DNA of 64,000 nucleotides from Candidatus Gastranaerophilales bacterium (GTDB lineage Bacteria; Cyanobacteriota; Vampirovibrionia; Gastranaerophilales; Gastranaerophilaceae): contig CALUYS010000009.1 in NCBI GenBank assembly GCA_944325065.1, positions 1 to 64,000 on the forward strand, read 5' to 3'. Both the position numbers and the translations under genes were made by a program. The notes below the pieces were generated by a model. The model ran no database searches and was not told the origin of the DNA. It saw only the letters and a list, made by a program, of their open reading frames with translations. Position 1 is the stretch's first letter; the number at the start of each line of letters is the position of its first letter. This document shows positions 8,047 through 17,518 of this stretch, piece by piece.

Positions 8047-9612
8047 GTGGTATCAAATATATTAACATCGACTGTAATAGGTCTTGATGCTTATAAAATA
8101 CTCGTAGAAACAGATACAAATAACTCTCTTCCGGGCATCACAATTGTCGGATTGCCAGATGCTGCAGTGTCAGAAGCTAAGGAGCGTGTAAGAAGTGCAA
8201 TAAAAAATTCAGGTTTTACATTCCCTTCTAAGAAAATTATTATAAACCTTGCCCCTGCTGATATTCGAAAAGAGGGTACAAATTATGATTTACCCATTGC
8301 TATTAGTATTCTTGCTAAAGACGGTTTAATCGATGAAAATGATTTAAAGAATACAGTATTTATAGGTGAATTATCACTTGATGGTTCAATACGTCCTGTA
8401 AACGGGATTTTACCTATCGTATGTGGGTTAAAGGATTTAAATATTGATAAAATTTTTGTTCCATATGAAAATCGTATTGAAGCTGCAATAGTCGATAATG
8501 TTAAAATATATCCTGTCAAGACGTTAAGCGAAGTTGTGTATAATTTTTTAAAAGACCATGTAAATTACAAGCCTGTCGAACCTTTTAAAATTGATATTAA
8601 AAGTTATTTAAACGAACTTAAAGAAAATGATAATGAGTTAAATGCATATGATTTTAAAGATGTAAAAGGTCAAACAATGGCAAAAAAAGCAATGGAAATT
8701 GCGGCTGCAGGAGGGCATAATTTATTAATGGTAGGGTCTCCGGGGTCTGGAAAAACATTATTGTCAAAATGTTTTAATTCCATATTACCACCATTAACAT
8801 TAAATGAAGCTATCGAATTAACAAAAATATATTCTGTCTCGGGACTTTTACATAAAGATAAACCGCTTATATATAAACGTCCTTTCCGAGTGGTTCATCA
8901 CCTTGCTTCATCAGTTGGGATTATTGGAGGCGGGTCAAATCCAAAACCTGGTGAAATAACTCTTGCACATCGTGGTGTCTTGTTTTTAGATGAGATAGTT
9001 GAATTTCCAAGGAATGTTTTGGAAGTATTAAGACAACCACTTGAAGATGGAGAAGTCACTATATCAAGAGCACAAACAAGCATCAAATATCCAAGCGATT
9101 TTATGCTTCTTGCAGCTATGAATCCTTGTCCTTGTGGTTTTTTAGGTGATAAAGAAAAAAAATGTACTTGTAGTGAATATCAAATAAAAAAATATCGATC
9201 AAGATTGTCAGGTCCATTGCTCGATAGAATAGACATTCAAATTGAAGTTCCGCGATTGACTGTTGAAGAACTTACTAATTATAATAGCTTTCAAACCGAA
9301 TCATCAAATGAAATAAAAAAACGTGTTATAAAAGCACGTAAAATTCAAGAGGAAAGATATAAAGATTATGGCATATTAACAAACTCACAATTGACTCCAA
9401 AACTTGTAAAAAAGTTTTGTAAAATGTCAGATGATTGTCAAGCTATTATGAAAATGGCTATCACTAAATTTCAACTTTCAGGGCGTGCTTTCGATAGACT
9501 TTTAAAAATAACAAGAACAATTGCGGATTTGGCACATGATGATATAATAAATTCTAAACACCTGTCACAGGCTCTTCAGTTTAGGAATTTTATTTATAAT
9601 GATAATCAATAG
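8047..9612 (+). CDS. comM: ComM/YifB family AAA+ ATPase (Mg-chelatase-like)
   Basis: ComM-type hexameric helicase; the characterised Vibrio member drives branch migration during natural transformation. The 521 residues comprise the N-terminal ChlI-like domain (TVIGLDAYKILVETD, LPGITIVGLPDAAVSEAKERV), Walker A GSPGSGKT (about 229-236), Walker B GVLFLDEIVEF, a zinc-type CPCGFLGDKEKKCTCS motif and the C-terminal domain (LSGRAFDRLLKITRTIADL). Translation starts at a GTG. It lies 38 bases after infC and its 3' end overlaps the glycosylase gene by 14 bases, so the three genes form one unit. Confidence 0.93.
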   Translation: MVSNILTSTVIGLDAYKILVETDTNNSLPGITIVGLPDAAVSEAKERVRSAIKNSGFTFPSKKIIINLAPADIRKEGTNYDLPIAISILAKDGLIDENDLKNTVFIGELSLDGSIRPVNGILPIVCGLKDLNIDKIFVPYENRIEAAIVDNVKIYPVKTLSEVVYNFLKDHVNYKPVEPFKIDIKSYLNELKENDNELNAYDFKDVKGQTMAKKAMEIAAAGGHNLLMVGSPGSGKTLLSKCFNSILPPLTLNEAIELTKIYSVSGLLHKDKPLIYKRPFRVVHHLASSVGIIGGGSNPKPGEITLAHRGVLFLDEIVEFPRNVLEVLRQPLEDGEVTISRAQTSIKYPSDFMLLAAMNPCPCGFLGDKEKKCTCSEYQIKKYRSRLSGPLLDRIDIQIEVPRLTVEELTNYNSFQTESSNEIKKRVIKARKIQEERYKDYGILTNSQLTPKLVKKFCKMSDDCQAIMKMAITKFQLSGRAFDRLLKITRTIADLAHDDIINSKHLSQALQFRNFIYNDNQ

Positions 9613-10150
9613 AACTTTTTTTAATGATACAACAATTAATTTGGCAAAAAAACTTTTAGGTTGTCACTTATGCCATAGAGTTGACAATGGTCAAATATAT
9701 CGTGGGAAAATTGTTGAAACAGAAGCATATACCCAAGAAGATCCGGCTTCTCATTCATTTTGTGGAATAACAAAACGCTCAATAACAATGTTTCAAAAAG
9801 CCGGAATTGCCTATGTTTATATGACATATGGGATGTACTATTGTATAAATGTAGTTACAGAAGATGAAGGTATCGGTTGTGCTGTATTAATAAGAGCTTT
9901 GGAACCAATATCAAAAAATATTACACTTAAAACTAAAGGTCCCGGTCTTTTATGCAAAGCTTTTAATATTAATAAAACTTTAAACGGAGTCAACTTACTT
10001 GATAGAAACTCACCGCTTTGGCTTGAATACCCGAGTGAAAAAATTGAAGAAAATAAAATCGTTCAAACAACACGCATTGGAATAAAAAAAGCATCTGATT
10101 ATCCTTGGCGATTTTATATCCGTGATAATAAATTTATTTCAAAAAAATAA
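9599..10150 (+). CDS. mpg: 3-methyladenine DNA glycosylase (AAG/MPG family)
   Basis: Base-excision repair glycosylase that removes alkylated purines. The 183 residues show the family landmarks: LAKKLLGCHL, IVETEAY (catalytic Glu region), DPASHSF, AYVYMTYGMYYCINVV and the C-terminal TTRIGIKKASDYPWRFY. It overlaps the end of comM by 14 bases, implying translational coupling. It converges with gyrA, leaving only 13 bases between stop codons, where an all-AT 8-bp inverted repeat (10146-10168) could act as a weak terminator. Confidence 0.93.
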   Translation: MIINRTFFNDTTINLAKKLLGCHLCHRVDNGQIYRGKIVETEAYTQEDPASHSFCGITKRSITMFQKAGIAYVYMTYGMYYCINVVTEDEGIGCAVLIRALEPISKNITLKTKGPGLLCKAFNINKTLNGVNLLDRNSPLWLEYPSEKIEENKIVQTTRIGIKKASDYPWRFYIRDNKFISKK

Positions 10151-10163
10151 TATTTTTAAGATA

Positions 10164-12746
10164 TTATTCTTCTATTTCATTATTATCATACAGTGAAGTT
10201 TGTATATTAATTGAATTTTCGATTTCTTGTGAAATATTAATTTTTTGGCCATTTATAAAAGTTTTTTCAAGTTCATCACAAGCAGATTCATCAGGATCAA
10301 CAATTTTATTAATTCCAACAACCTGATCATGATCATCAAGGCTTTGGATTTTAACACCTGTTGCAGGGCGACCTTGACGTGATATATCGCTTGCTTTAAT
10401 ACGTGTAACAATCCCATTAGCTGTTACAACCATAATTTCATCGTTTTCAGCAACAATCGTTAAGGCAACAAGACGGGACTTAGAAGTTTTAAACTTAGTT
10501 GCTATTAAACCTAAACCACCACGATTTTGTGGTCTAAATTCTGACAATTTTGAACGTTTACCAAAACCATCTGATGTAACAACAAGCAAATCAGCATCAT
10601 AATCACGAGGCACAATATCACAACCTATAATTGTATCACCACTTCTTAATTTCATAGAATTTACACCTCTTGCACTTCTACCTAAAGGTCGTAAATCATT
10701 AATAGCAAATCTTATTGCCATACCTGAAGAAGTACCAATTAAGACTTCTTCATTGTCTTTAGCTTCTTTAACCCAGCACAATGAATCATTTTCTTCCAAG
10801 CTTATTGCAATGATTCCATTACGACGGATTGACTTAAATGTATCAAGTGATATACGTTTAATATAACCCATCTTAGTAAGCATTATTAAGTTTGAATCAG
10901 GTGCAAAACTTGAAACTGGAACAACGGCTGTAATTTGTTCATCCTGTTCAATAGGAAGAAGGTTTATAACAGGTAAACCTTTTGCCTGACGTGAACCTTC
11001 AGGAAAGTCGTATACGTTTAAGCTATAACATACACCCTTTGAACTAAAGAATAAAACTTTATCATGCATTTTAGCAGTAAAAAAGTGTTCAACATCATCA
11101 TTTTCTTTTGTTTTCATACCTCCTTTACCACGACAAGCACGATTTTGTCTTTCAAATGTATCCAAAGATATACGTTTTAAGTATCCTTGACGTGTTATAA
11201 ATACCGCCATTGGAACATTTGGTGTCAAGTCTTCAATAGTTATCTCGTTTGTTTCAGGCAATATTTGTGTACGACGTTCATCACCATATTTTTCTTTATC
11301 TTCTTTTAATTCATCTTTGATTATGTTTAAAACTTTTTGTCTATCTTGTAAAATAGATTCATAATATGCAATTTTACGTTTTAATTCATCATATTCTTCT
11401 TTAATTTTGCTTTGTTCTAACCCTGTTAGTTTTCTTAATTGCATTTCTAAAATAGCATTAGCTTGGTCAACATCAAGTCCGAAACGAGACATTAACCCAA
11501 CACGTGCTTCTTCTGTGGTTTTTGATTTTTTTATTAATTCAATAACTTCATCCAAATTTTGAAGTGCTATCATCAACCCTGCTAATATATGAGCACGTAT
11601 CTTGGCTTTTTTCAAAAAGAATATAGTCCTTCTTGTAATAATTTCAACACGGTGTTCAACAAATTCATTTAACACTTCATATAGATTAAGAAGTCTGGGT
11701 TGTTTCCCAACAAGAGCAAGCATATTCACACCAAATGATGCTGAAAGTTGAGTAAATTTAAACAAATTATTTTTAACGACATCAGGTTTTGCATCACGTT
11801 TTAATTCAATAACTATTCTCATACCATCTCGATCTGACTCGTCACGTAAATCTGATATTCCATCTATTTTTTTATCTCGCACCAATTCAGCTATTTTTTC
11901 GATTAGCTGTGCTTTATTAACTTGATAAGGAAGTTCGGTAACTATTATTGCTGTTCTAGCTTGTCGACCATTACCGCCTGGTATTTCTTCAATATTTGCA
12001 ACAGCTTGCATTTTTATTGACCCACGTCCTGTTTCATAAGCTTTTTTAATGTCATTTAATCCGATAATAGTAGCAGCTGTAGGAAAATCAGGACCTTTTA
12101 TGTGCTGCATAAGTTCATCAACAGTAATATTAGGATTGTCAATCAATGCAATTGTTCCATCAACTATTTCACACACATTATGAGGTGGGATATTTGTTGC
12201 CATACCAACTGCGATACCAGATACTCCATTTAGAAGCATCATAGGAAGACGTACAGGTAAAACAGTAGGCTCAGATAATGAACCGTCAAAGTTTGGACCA
12301 AAGTCAACAGTTTCGCAATCAATGTCTGCCAACATTGAAGTTGTTATTTTATTCATACGAGCTTCTGTATAACGCATAGCTGCAGCACTATCACCGTCAA
12401 CCGAACCAAAATTACCATGACCGTCAATTGTTTGATATCTTGTCGCAAAATCTTGAGCCATTCGCACTAAAGCTTCATATACAGAAGAATCACCATGAGG
12501 GTGATATTTACCGAGCACTTCACCTACAATTCTTGCACATTTTTTATATGGTTTATCAGGTGTCATACCAAGCTCATTCATTGCAAATAAAATACGCCTA
12601 TGAACTGGTTTTAATCCATCTCTTACATCAGGTAATGCTCGACCGACAATAACTGACATAGCATAATCTATATATGAACGTTTCATTTCGTCTCGAATGT
12701 TAACAGGTAATATCTTTCCGTCTTCAAAGAGATTTTGTTGGCTCAA
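10164..12746 (-). CDS. gyrA: DNA gyrase subunit A
   Basis: Breakage-reunion subunit of the negatively supercoiling topoisomerase. The 860 residues include the active-site tyrosine Y126 in [11 protein letters not shown]. The quinolone-resistance region reads [10 protein letters not shown], with Ser and Glu at the positions equal to E. coli S83 and D87, which is the usual susceptible-type combination. The C-terminal beta-pinwheel carries the GyrA box as [10 protein letters not shown] (about residue 535), a longer form like that of cyanobacterial GyrA. This favours GyrA over ParC. Translation starts with TTG at 12746, with GGGAG upstream. The 3' end converges on the glycosylase gene. Confidence 0.95.
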   Translation of the reverse strand: MSQQNLFEDGKILPVNIRDEMKRSYIDYAMSVIVGRALPDVRDGLKPVHRRILFAMNELGMTPDKPYKKCARIVGEVLGKYHPHGDSSVYEALVRMAQDFATRYQTIDGHGNFGSVDGDSAAAMRYTEARMNKITTSMLADIDCETVDFGPNFDGSLSEPTVLPVRLPMMLLNGVSGIAVGMATNIPPHNVCEIVDGTIALIDNPNITVDELMQHIKGPDFPTAATIIGLNDIKKAYETGRGSIKMQAVANIEEIPGGNGRQARTAIIVTELPYQVNKAQLIEKIAELVRDKKIDGISDLRDESDRDGMRIVIELKRDAKPDVVKNNLFKFTQLSASFGVNMLALVGKQPRLLNLYEVLNEFVEHRVEIITRRTIFFLKKAKIRAHILAGLMIALQNLDEVIELIKKSKTTEEARVGLMSRFGLDVDQANAILEMQLRKLTGLEQSKIKEEYDELKRKIAYYESILQDRQKVLNIIKDELKEDKEKYGDERRTQILPETNEITIEDLTPNVPMAVFITRQGYLKRISLDTFERQNRACRGKGGMKTKENDDVEHFFTAKMHDKVLFFSSKGVCYSLNVYDFPEGSRQAKGLPVINLLPIEQDEQITAVVPVSSFAPDSNLIMLTKMGYIKRISLDTFKSIRRNGIIAISLEENDSLCWVKEAKDNEEVLIGTSSGMAIRFAINDLRPLGRSARGVNSMKLRSGDTIIGCDIVPRDYDADLLVVTSDGFGKRSKLSEFRPQNRGGLGLIATKFKTSKSRLVALTIVAENDEIMVVTANGIVTRIKASDISRQGRPATGVKIQSLDDHDQVVGINKIVDPDESACDELEKTFINGQKINISQEIENSINIQTSLYDNNEIEE

Positions 12747-12789
12747 TTTTTTACTCTCCCATAAAATTTATATCTTTACTCTTTATTAT

Positions 12790-12798
12790 ATTTTAGCA
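12790..12798 (-). promoter_or_regulatory. Possible extended -10 promoter of gyrA
   Basis: Minus-strand TGCTAAAAT (12798-12790) is an extended -10 motif, with TTGCTT 18 bases further upstream as a weak -35. It is about 44 bases before the gyrA TTG start codon. It lies between gyrA and the decarboxylase gene transcribed in the same direction. Confidence 0.4.
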
Positions 12799-12833
12799 TA
12801 AATAAAAGTTTTTAAGCAAATAAGAATACTTCT

Positions 12834-14216
12834 TTATTCAGCAACAACCTCAATAAACTCTTCATTTATATTGTCAATATGCCATTTTTGAATTACTTCA
12901 CCAGGCAACAATAATGGAGTAGCAGGTGGATATGGCACTATTGCATCTTTTGATACACAACCTAATGACTCTATTAATGGTTTTTTTACTCCGTGTAAAA
13001 GTTTTGTCATAAATGGTGTATATTTCATAATTGGATAAACTTGTTTCTCTTGTGCTAAAATTTCATCACATTCTTGGGCCTTAGGTTTCATTTTAGATAT
13101 TTTTCTTATTGCATTATAAAGTTTATTTAATTTTCTTGAAGTTGTGCCAATTCCACAAATAAACAATATACTTTTTTCATTTGCTATTTCATCTTCAATA
13201 TTAAACTTGTTTAACAAAATATCCGATATTTCAAACCCAGTAAAACCATCTATTTTTATTAAAATTTTAGTTATATCATTATTTTGAGAATAAATATGAA
13301 CATTTTTAAATTTCAAAATACGCTTTTTAAAACGTTCAATATCATTAACTAAAGTGGCAATTTTTGCTTTACCTTTTTTTGAACTTAAAAAATCAATATT
13401 AGCTTCAATCGATGCAAGCATAGGATAAGACGGTGAACTTGTTGTTATTAAATCTAAGGATTTTTGAACCTCATTAACATCGATTTGTGATTCAAATCCT
13501 ATATGAAGTAAAGCTGTAGGGTTTACACCACCTGCTGTTTTATGAAGCGACTCTATACAAAAATCAGCTTGAACATCAAGAGCTGATGTCCCTATGGTTT
13601 TATCAAATTTATACAAAGCACCATGGGCTTCATCCACAATTAAATATACGTTTTTTTCACGAGCTATCCTCGCTATTTTTTCAACATCAGATAATGCACC
13701 ATAATAACTTGGCGATGTTATTATTATAGCTTTTATATCTGGTTGAAGCTCAAGAAATTGTTCAATAATATTTGGATTTACATACTCATAAATTCCCCAA
13801 TTTTCATTATAGTTTGGCATAACCCATATTGGCAATGCATTCGTCAAAACAAGCCCTGAATAAACACATTTGTGACAATTTCTTGCAATCAAAACTTTAT
13901 CATAAGGTCGCAAAATAGTTAACATTGAAGCCAATATACCTGATGTCGATCCGTTTGTTAAATAAAATGTAGCTTTTGTTCCATATACTTCACTTGCATT
14001 TTCCTGTGAATGGACAAGTTGCTTTTGCGGTCCTTCAAAATTTTTTATACCCTCAATTTCAGAAATATCACAATTATAAAAATACTCTCCCAAAATTTCA
14101 TCCATTTTTGGTATTATAAATTTGCCCATATGATGAGATGGAGTGGTAAAATAACTGCGTCTTCTAAAACGACTTGTTTTATTCTTAATTTTTTTTAATA
14201 AATTTACTAATCCCAT
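12834..14216 (-). CDS. Orn/Lys/Arg decarboxylase family PLP enzyme
   Basis: Pyridoxal-phosphate decarboxylase of the fold type I Orn/Lys/Arg family, in the short (about 460-residue) layout of the Bacillus SpeA/YaaO group. Landmarks are TTPSHHMGKF near the start (in place of the usual TPGHKRG), TFYLTNGSTSGILA, ARNCHKCVYSGL, ITSPSYYGALSD, VDEAHGAL and the PLP-binding lysine K226 in ESLHKTAGG. The likely substrate is arginine (giving agmatine for polyamine synthesis), but lysine or ornithine cannot be excluded from sequence alone. It is upstream of gyrA on the same strand and divergent from ligA. Confidence 0.85.
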   Translation of the reverse strand: MGLVNLLKKIKNKTSRFRRRSYFTTPSHHMGKFIIPKMDEILGEYFYNCDISEIEGIKNFEGPQKQLVHSQENASEVYGTKATFYLTNGSTSGILASMLTILRPYDKVLIARNCHKCVYSGLVLTNALPIWVMPNYNENWGIYEYVNPNIIEQFLELQPDIKAIIITSPSYYGALSDVEKIARIAREKNVYLIVDEAHGALYKFDKTIGTSALDVQADFCIESLHKTAGGVNPTALLHIGFESQIDVNEVQKSLDLITTSSPSYPMLASIEANIDFLSSKKGKAKIATLVNDIERFKKRILKFKNVHIYSQNNDITKILIKIDGFTGFEISDILLNKFNIEDEIANEKSILFICGIGTTSRKLNKLYNAIRKISKMKPKAQECDEILAQEKQVYPIMKYTPFMTKLLHGVKKPLIESLGCVSKDAIVPYPPATPLLLPGEVIQKWHIDNINEEFIEVVAE

Positions 14217-14279
14217 TTTTATTTTTCATTCATTGAAATTAAAATATTCTTTAAGTATAATTTTAATACATTTTTATTT

Positions 14280-14307
14280 TTAACAACCAACTAATTTTGC
14301 ACATAAT
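14280..14307 (+). promoter_or_regulatory. Predicted promoter of ligA
   Basis: TTAACA (14280-14285) and CATAAT (14302-14307) are 16 bases apart. A strong ribosome-binding site, AGGTGG at 14315-14320, follows, so the leader would be very short (about 14 bases before the ATG at 14328). Confidence 0.55.
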
Positions 14308-14327
14308 AAACATCAGGTGGAAAAAGC

Positions 14328-16307
14328 ATGGATTTAAATCAAGTATATCATAAAATAGACAAATTAAGAAATCAAATAAAAAAATATAACGAAGCATATT
14401 ATCAAAAAGATTCTCCTTTAGTTAATGATTCAACTTATGATAAATTATTTCTTGAATTAAAAAAATTAGAGGAAAAATATAACGATTATAAACCTGAAGA
14501 AAAACTTACAAACAAAGTTTCAGGGGAAAGATCAAAAAAATTTGAAGAGCATAAACATACATATCGTCTATACTCACTTGATAATTCTAATAATCTTGAT
14601 GAACTTAGAAAATGGATTGAAAAAACTATTAAAGATATAGGTGAAACAAGAAATGTAAGTTTTGTAGCCGAGTTAAAAATAGATGGGCTTGCCTGTGCAT
14701 TGTCGTATAAAAAAGGAATTTTTGAAACAGGTGCAACAAGAGGCGACGGGTTCATTGGTGAAGATATTACTCAAAACTTATTAACAATATCCTCAATACC
14801 GCATAAACTTCCACAACCGCTTGATATTGATGTCCGTGGTGAAGTTTATATGCCTATTTCTGCATTTGAAAAACTAAATGAACAACAAACTTTAAACAAC
14901 GAAAAACTTTTTGCTAACCCTCGTAATGCTGCAAGTGGTTCTTTGCGACAACTTAATAGTGAAATAACAAAAAAAAGAAACCTCAGTTTTTTTTCGTATG
15001 GTGCAATTATTGAAAGTCAAAATGAAATAAAAACACACTATGAAACTTTAGATTTGCTTCAATCTCTTGGTTTTTCTGTCAATAGTAACAAAAAACTTTG
15101 CAAAAATGTTGAAGAAATTATTGAATTTTGTAATTTTTGGGAAAATGAAAGATTTAAACTTGATTATGCAACTGACGGTATTGTTATTAAGGTAAATGAG
15201 CTTAATTTTGAAGAGGATTTGGGCTATACTTCTCGTGCTCCAAAGTGGGCAACTGCTTATAAATTTCCACCTGAAAAGGTTTGGACAAAACTTTTGGATA
15301 TTGAATATAATATTGGGAAAACAGGTGCAATAACCCCAGTTGCAATAATGCAGCCTGTTTCATTGGGTGGAACCATTGTCAAACGTGCCAGTTTGCATAA
15401 TTTTGATGAAATAAAACGACTTAATTTATCAATTGGCGATAAAGTCCTTGTGAAAAAAGCTGCCGAAATAATTCCAAAAGTTGTTGGTGCTAATCATTCA
15501 GGTGATGCAATCCCAATTGACTTGCCTCAAAAATGTCCTTCATGTAATACTCCCTTAAATAAGCCTGAAAATGAAGTTAATTTTTACTGCAGCAATATTT
15601 TTTGTCCACAACAAATTATTGCAAAATTAGAATTTTTTGCTTCAAAAAATGGAATGGATATTGACGGGATGGGCTCTCAAATCGTTAGACAACTTTATAA
15701 TTTAGGACTTATAAAAACTTATGATGATTTTTATAAACTTAAGTATGATGACTTTTTAAAATTAAATTTAGTTAAGGAAAAAACAGCAACTAACTTGTTA
15801 AATGCAATTAATAAAAGTAAAAATACAACTCTTGCTAGGTTTTTAACTGCATTAAGCATAAAACATGTAGGAAAAGAAACAGCATTGCTTATTGTTAGGG
15901 AATTTAATACTTTGGATAAAATAGAAAATGCAACATATGACGAACTTGCAAAAATCCAAGGCATTGGTGAAAAAATTGCCAAAAGTATTTATGAATGGTT
16001 TAAAAATTGCCATAATTTAAATATAGTGAAAAATATGTTACAATTGGGTATAATATTTGAAGAAACTAGAAATACATTGATTTCTGATAAATTTAAAGAT
16101 AAAACTTTTGTAATAACAGGAACATTAAGTCAAAAACGCACTTATTATGAAGAAAAAATAAAAGAAAATGGTGGCAAAGTGTCATCCCAAGTGAGCAAAA
16201 ATACATCATATCTTCTTTGCGGAGAAAATCCTGGGACAAAATATGATAAAGCTTTAAATTTACATGTTATAATATTAAATGAAAATGAATTTAATAACAT
16301 GCTTTAA
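14328..16307 (+). CDS. ligA: NAD-dependent DNA ligase
   Basis: Joins Okazaki fragments and repair nicks using NAD+. The 659 residues are full length: an Ia domain at the start (YHKIDKL ... YYQKDSPLVNDSTYDKL), the adenylated lysine K117 in AELKIDGLA, the nucleotidyltransferase/OB region, a four-cysteine zinc finger (CPSC ... CSNIFC), tandem helix-hairpin-helix motifs (ALSIKHVGKETA, IQGIGEKIAKSI) and a C-terminal BRCT domain (FKDKTFVITGTLSQ...). It heads a long plus-strand run; 55 bases separate it from the next gene. Confidence 0.97.
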   Translation: MDLNQVYHKIDKLRNQIKKYNEAYYQKDSPLVNDSTYDKLFLELKKLEEKYNDYKPEEKLTNKVSGERSKKFEEHKHTYRLYSLDNSNNLDELRKWIEKTIKDIGETRNVSFVAELKIDGLACALSYKKGIFETGATRGDGFIGEDITQNLLTISSIPHKLPQPLDIDVRGEVYMPISAFEKLNEQQTLNNEKLFANPRNAASGSLRQLNSEITKKRNLSFFSYGAIIESQNEIKTHYETLDLLQSLGFSVNSNKKLCKNVEEIIEFCNFWENERFKLDYATDGIVIKVNELNFEEDLGYTSRAPKWATAYKFPPEKVWTKLLDIEYNIGKTGAITPVAIMQPVSLGGTIVKRASLHNFDEIKRLNLSIGDKVLVKKAAEIIPKVVGANHSGDAIPIDLPQKCPSCNTPLNKPENEVNFYCSNIFCPQQIIAKLEFFASKNGMDIDGMGSQIVRQLYNLGLIKTYDDFYKLKYDDFLKLNLVKEKTATNLLNAINKSKNTTLARFLTALSIKHVGKETALLIVREFNTLDKIENATYDELAKIQGIGEKIAKSIYEWFKNCHNLNIVKNMLQLGIIFEETRNTLISDKFKDKTFVITGTLSQKRTYYEEKIKENGGKVSSQVSKNTSYLLCGENPGTKYDKALNLHVIILNENEFNNML

Positions 16308-16362
16308 AATAAAATTAAAATCCAAAAATAAGTAAAATTAATTAAGAAAAGGTAAAAAATAT

Positions 16363-16725
16363 ATGAAAGTATTGAAAATAAATGGTATACGAGGTGTAAT
16401 ATTTGTTATATTTTGTCTGTGTTGTCTAGTAACAGGTTTTATATTTTTCCCTTCTTGGGCTTGTATGCATATTTGGAATGCAATAGCCAATTATTTTTAT
16501 CAAATGCCTAAAATGGAAATAATTCATGGCATGTTGTTATGGGCAATAATTGCTCTTACATTATATGTAGCTCATACTAATAAATCATTTATAAGCTTTC
16601 AAAAAATTAATCCAAAAGATGATAAATTTATGAAAAATCTCATACAAAAATTAAAAGATGAAAAACAACAAGCAACTATTAAAGAAAACTTAACAAAAAG
16701 TGAAGCTGATAATACGCAAAAATAA
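16363..16725 (+). CDS. Small two-segment membrane protein, unknown function
   Basis: I do not recognise this 120-residue protein. Two hydrophobic segments (about 10-32 and 55-72) flank a short aromatic loop (PSWACMHIWNAIANYF). The C-terminal 45 residues are charged and lysine-rich, probably cytoplasmic and helical. A ribosome-binding site (AAGG) precedes the ATG. It sits between ligA and the SIMPL-domain gene with short spacers on both sides, so it is likely co-transcribed with the latter. Confidence 0.7.
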   Translation: MKVLKINGIRGVIFVIFCLCCLVTGFIFFPSWACMHIWNAIANYFYQMPKMEIIHGMLLWAIIALTLYVAHTNKSFISFQKINPKDDKFMKNLIQKLKDEKQQATIKENLTKSEADNTQK

Positions 16726-16758
16726 AATATTAAGTTAGTTAGAAAAGAGGAAATAAAT

Positions 16759-17505
16759 ATGAAAAAAATATTAGTAGTATTAGGTATATTAAGCATATTA
16801 TTTGGTACTTGTGCTTTTTCAAATTCTATTGTTAATATTGCAAATGGGATAATATCAACATTTAGTGAGGTTGAAAAAGAATTTATGCCAGATTATGCCA
16901 ATATTTCAATATCTATTGAAACAACTGATAAAAATTCATTAAAAGCAAGTGAGGAAAATAAAATTATTTCCCAAAAAGTGATGGAAGCTATAAAATCAAA
17001 ACTTGCTTTAAAAGTTGGTGAAAAAATAAGTACAGTTAATTTTATTGTGTATCCAAATTATTCAAACAATGGTAAAAATAATATTGTTAGTTATACTTGT
17101 CGTAATATTATACTTGTTAAGTTAAAAGATCTTGAAAAGACCGGTGCTATTATTGATTTAGCAATAAATAATGGTGCAACAAAAATAAATAATGTGACTT
17201 TTGATGTTGAAAATGACCAAAATATGTGCAATAATATGCTACCTGAAGCTATTAATAATACAAGAACACGTGCTGGTATAATTGCTAAAAGTTTAAATGT
17301 ACAAATAAGTGGTGTAAGTAAAGTAAGTTCAAGTTGTTATGTTCAAAATTCATCAAATGTTATAACATATGCAAACGCAAGAAAAGCAACATCAGTGGAT
17401 ATGTCTTCAGGAAACAATTATGAAACAGCTTCATCAAACACCTCCATTGAACCAAAACCCATAAAAGTTCGTGCAAGTGTTAATGTTGATTATAAAATAA
17501 AATAA
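16759..17505 (+). CDS. Secreted SIMPL-domain (DUF541) protein
   Basis: Exported protein of 248 residues with an N-terminal hydrophobic signal (residues 3-20). The body fits the SIMPL/DUF541 family: MPDYANISISIETTDKNS near the start, then a long helix, NNGKNNIVSYTCRNIILVKLKDLEKTGAIIDLAINNGATKINNVTFDVE, and the closing AINNTRTRAGIIAKSLNVQISGV. Family members are periplasmic or outer-membrane proteins of loosely defined role (BP26/OMP28 type). AGAGG precedes the ATG. Confidence 0.82.
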   Translation: MKKILVVLGILSILFGTCAFSNSIVNIANGIISTFSEVEKEFMPDYANISISIETTDKNSLKASEENKIISQKVMEAIKSKLALKVGEKISTVNFIVYPNYSNNGKNNIVSYTCRNIILVKLKDLEKTGAIIDLAINNGATKINNVTFDVENDQNMCNNMLPEAINNTRTRAGIIAKSLNVQISGVSKVSSSCYVQNSSNVITYANARKATSVDMSSGNNYETASSNTSIEPKPIKVRASVNVDYKIK

Positions 17506-17518
17506 TTAAAGGATGTTT

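Noticed and set aside
10146-10168. 8-bp inverted repeat between mpg and gyrA
   Set aside because: Composed only of A and T and overlapping coding sequence; too weak to list as a terminator by itself.
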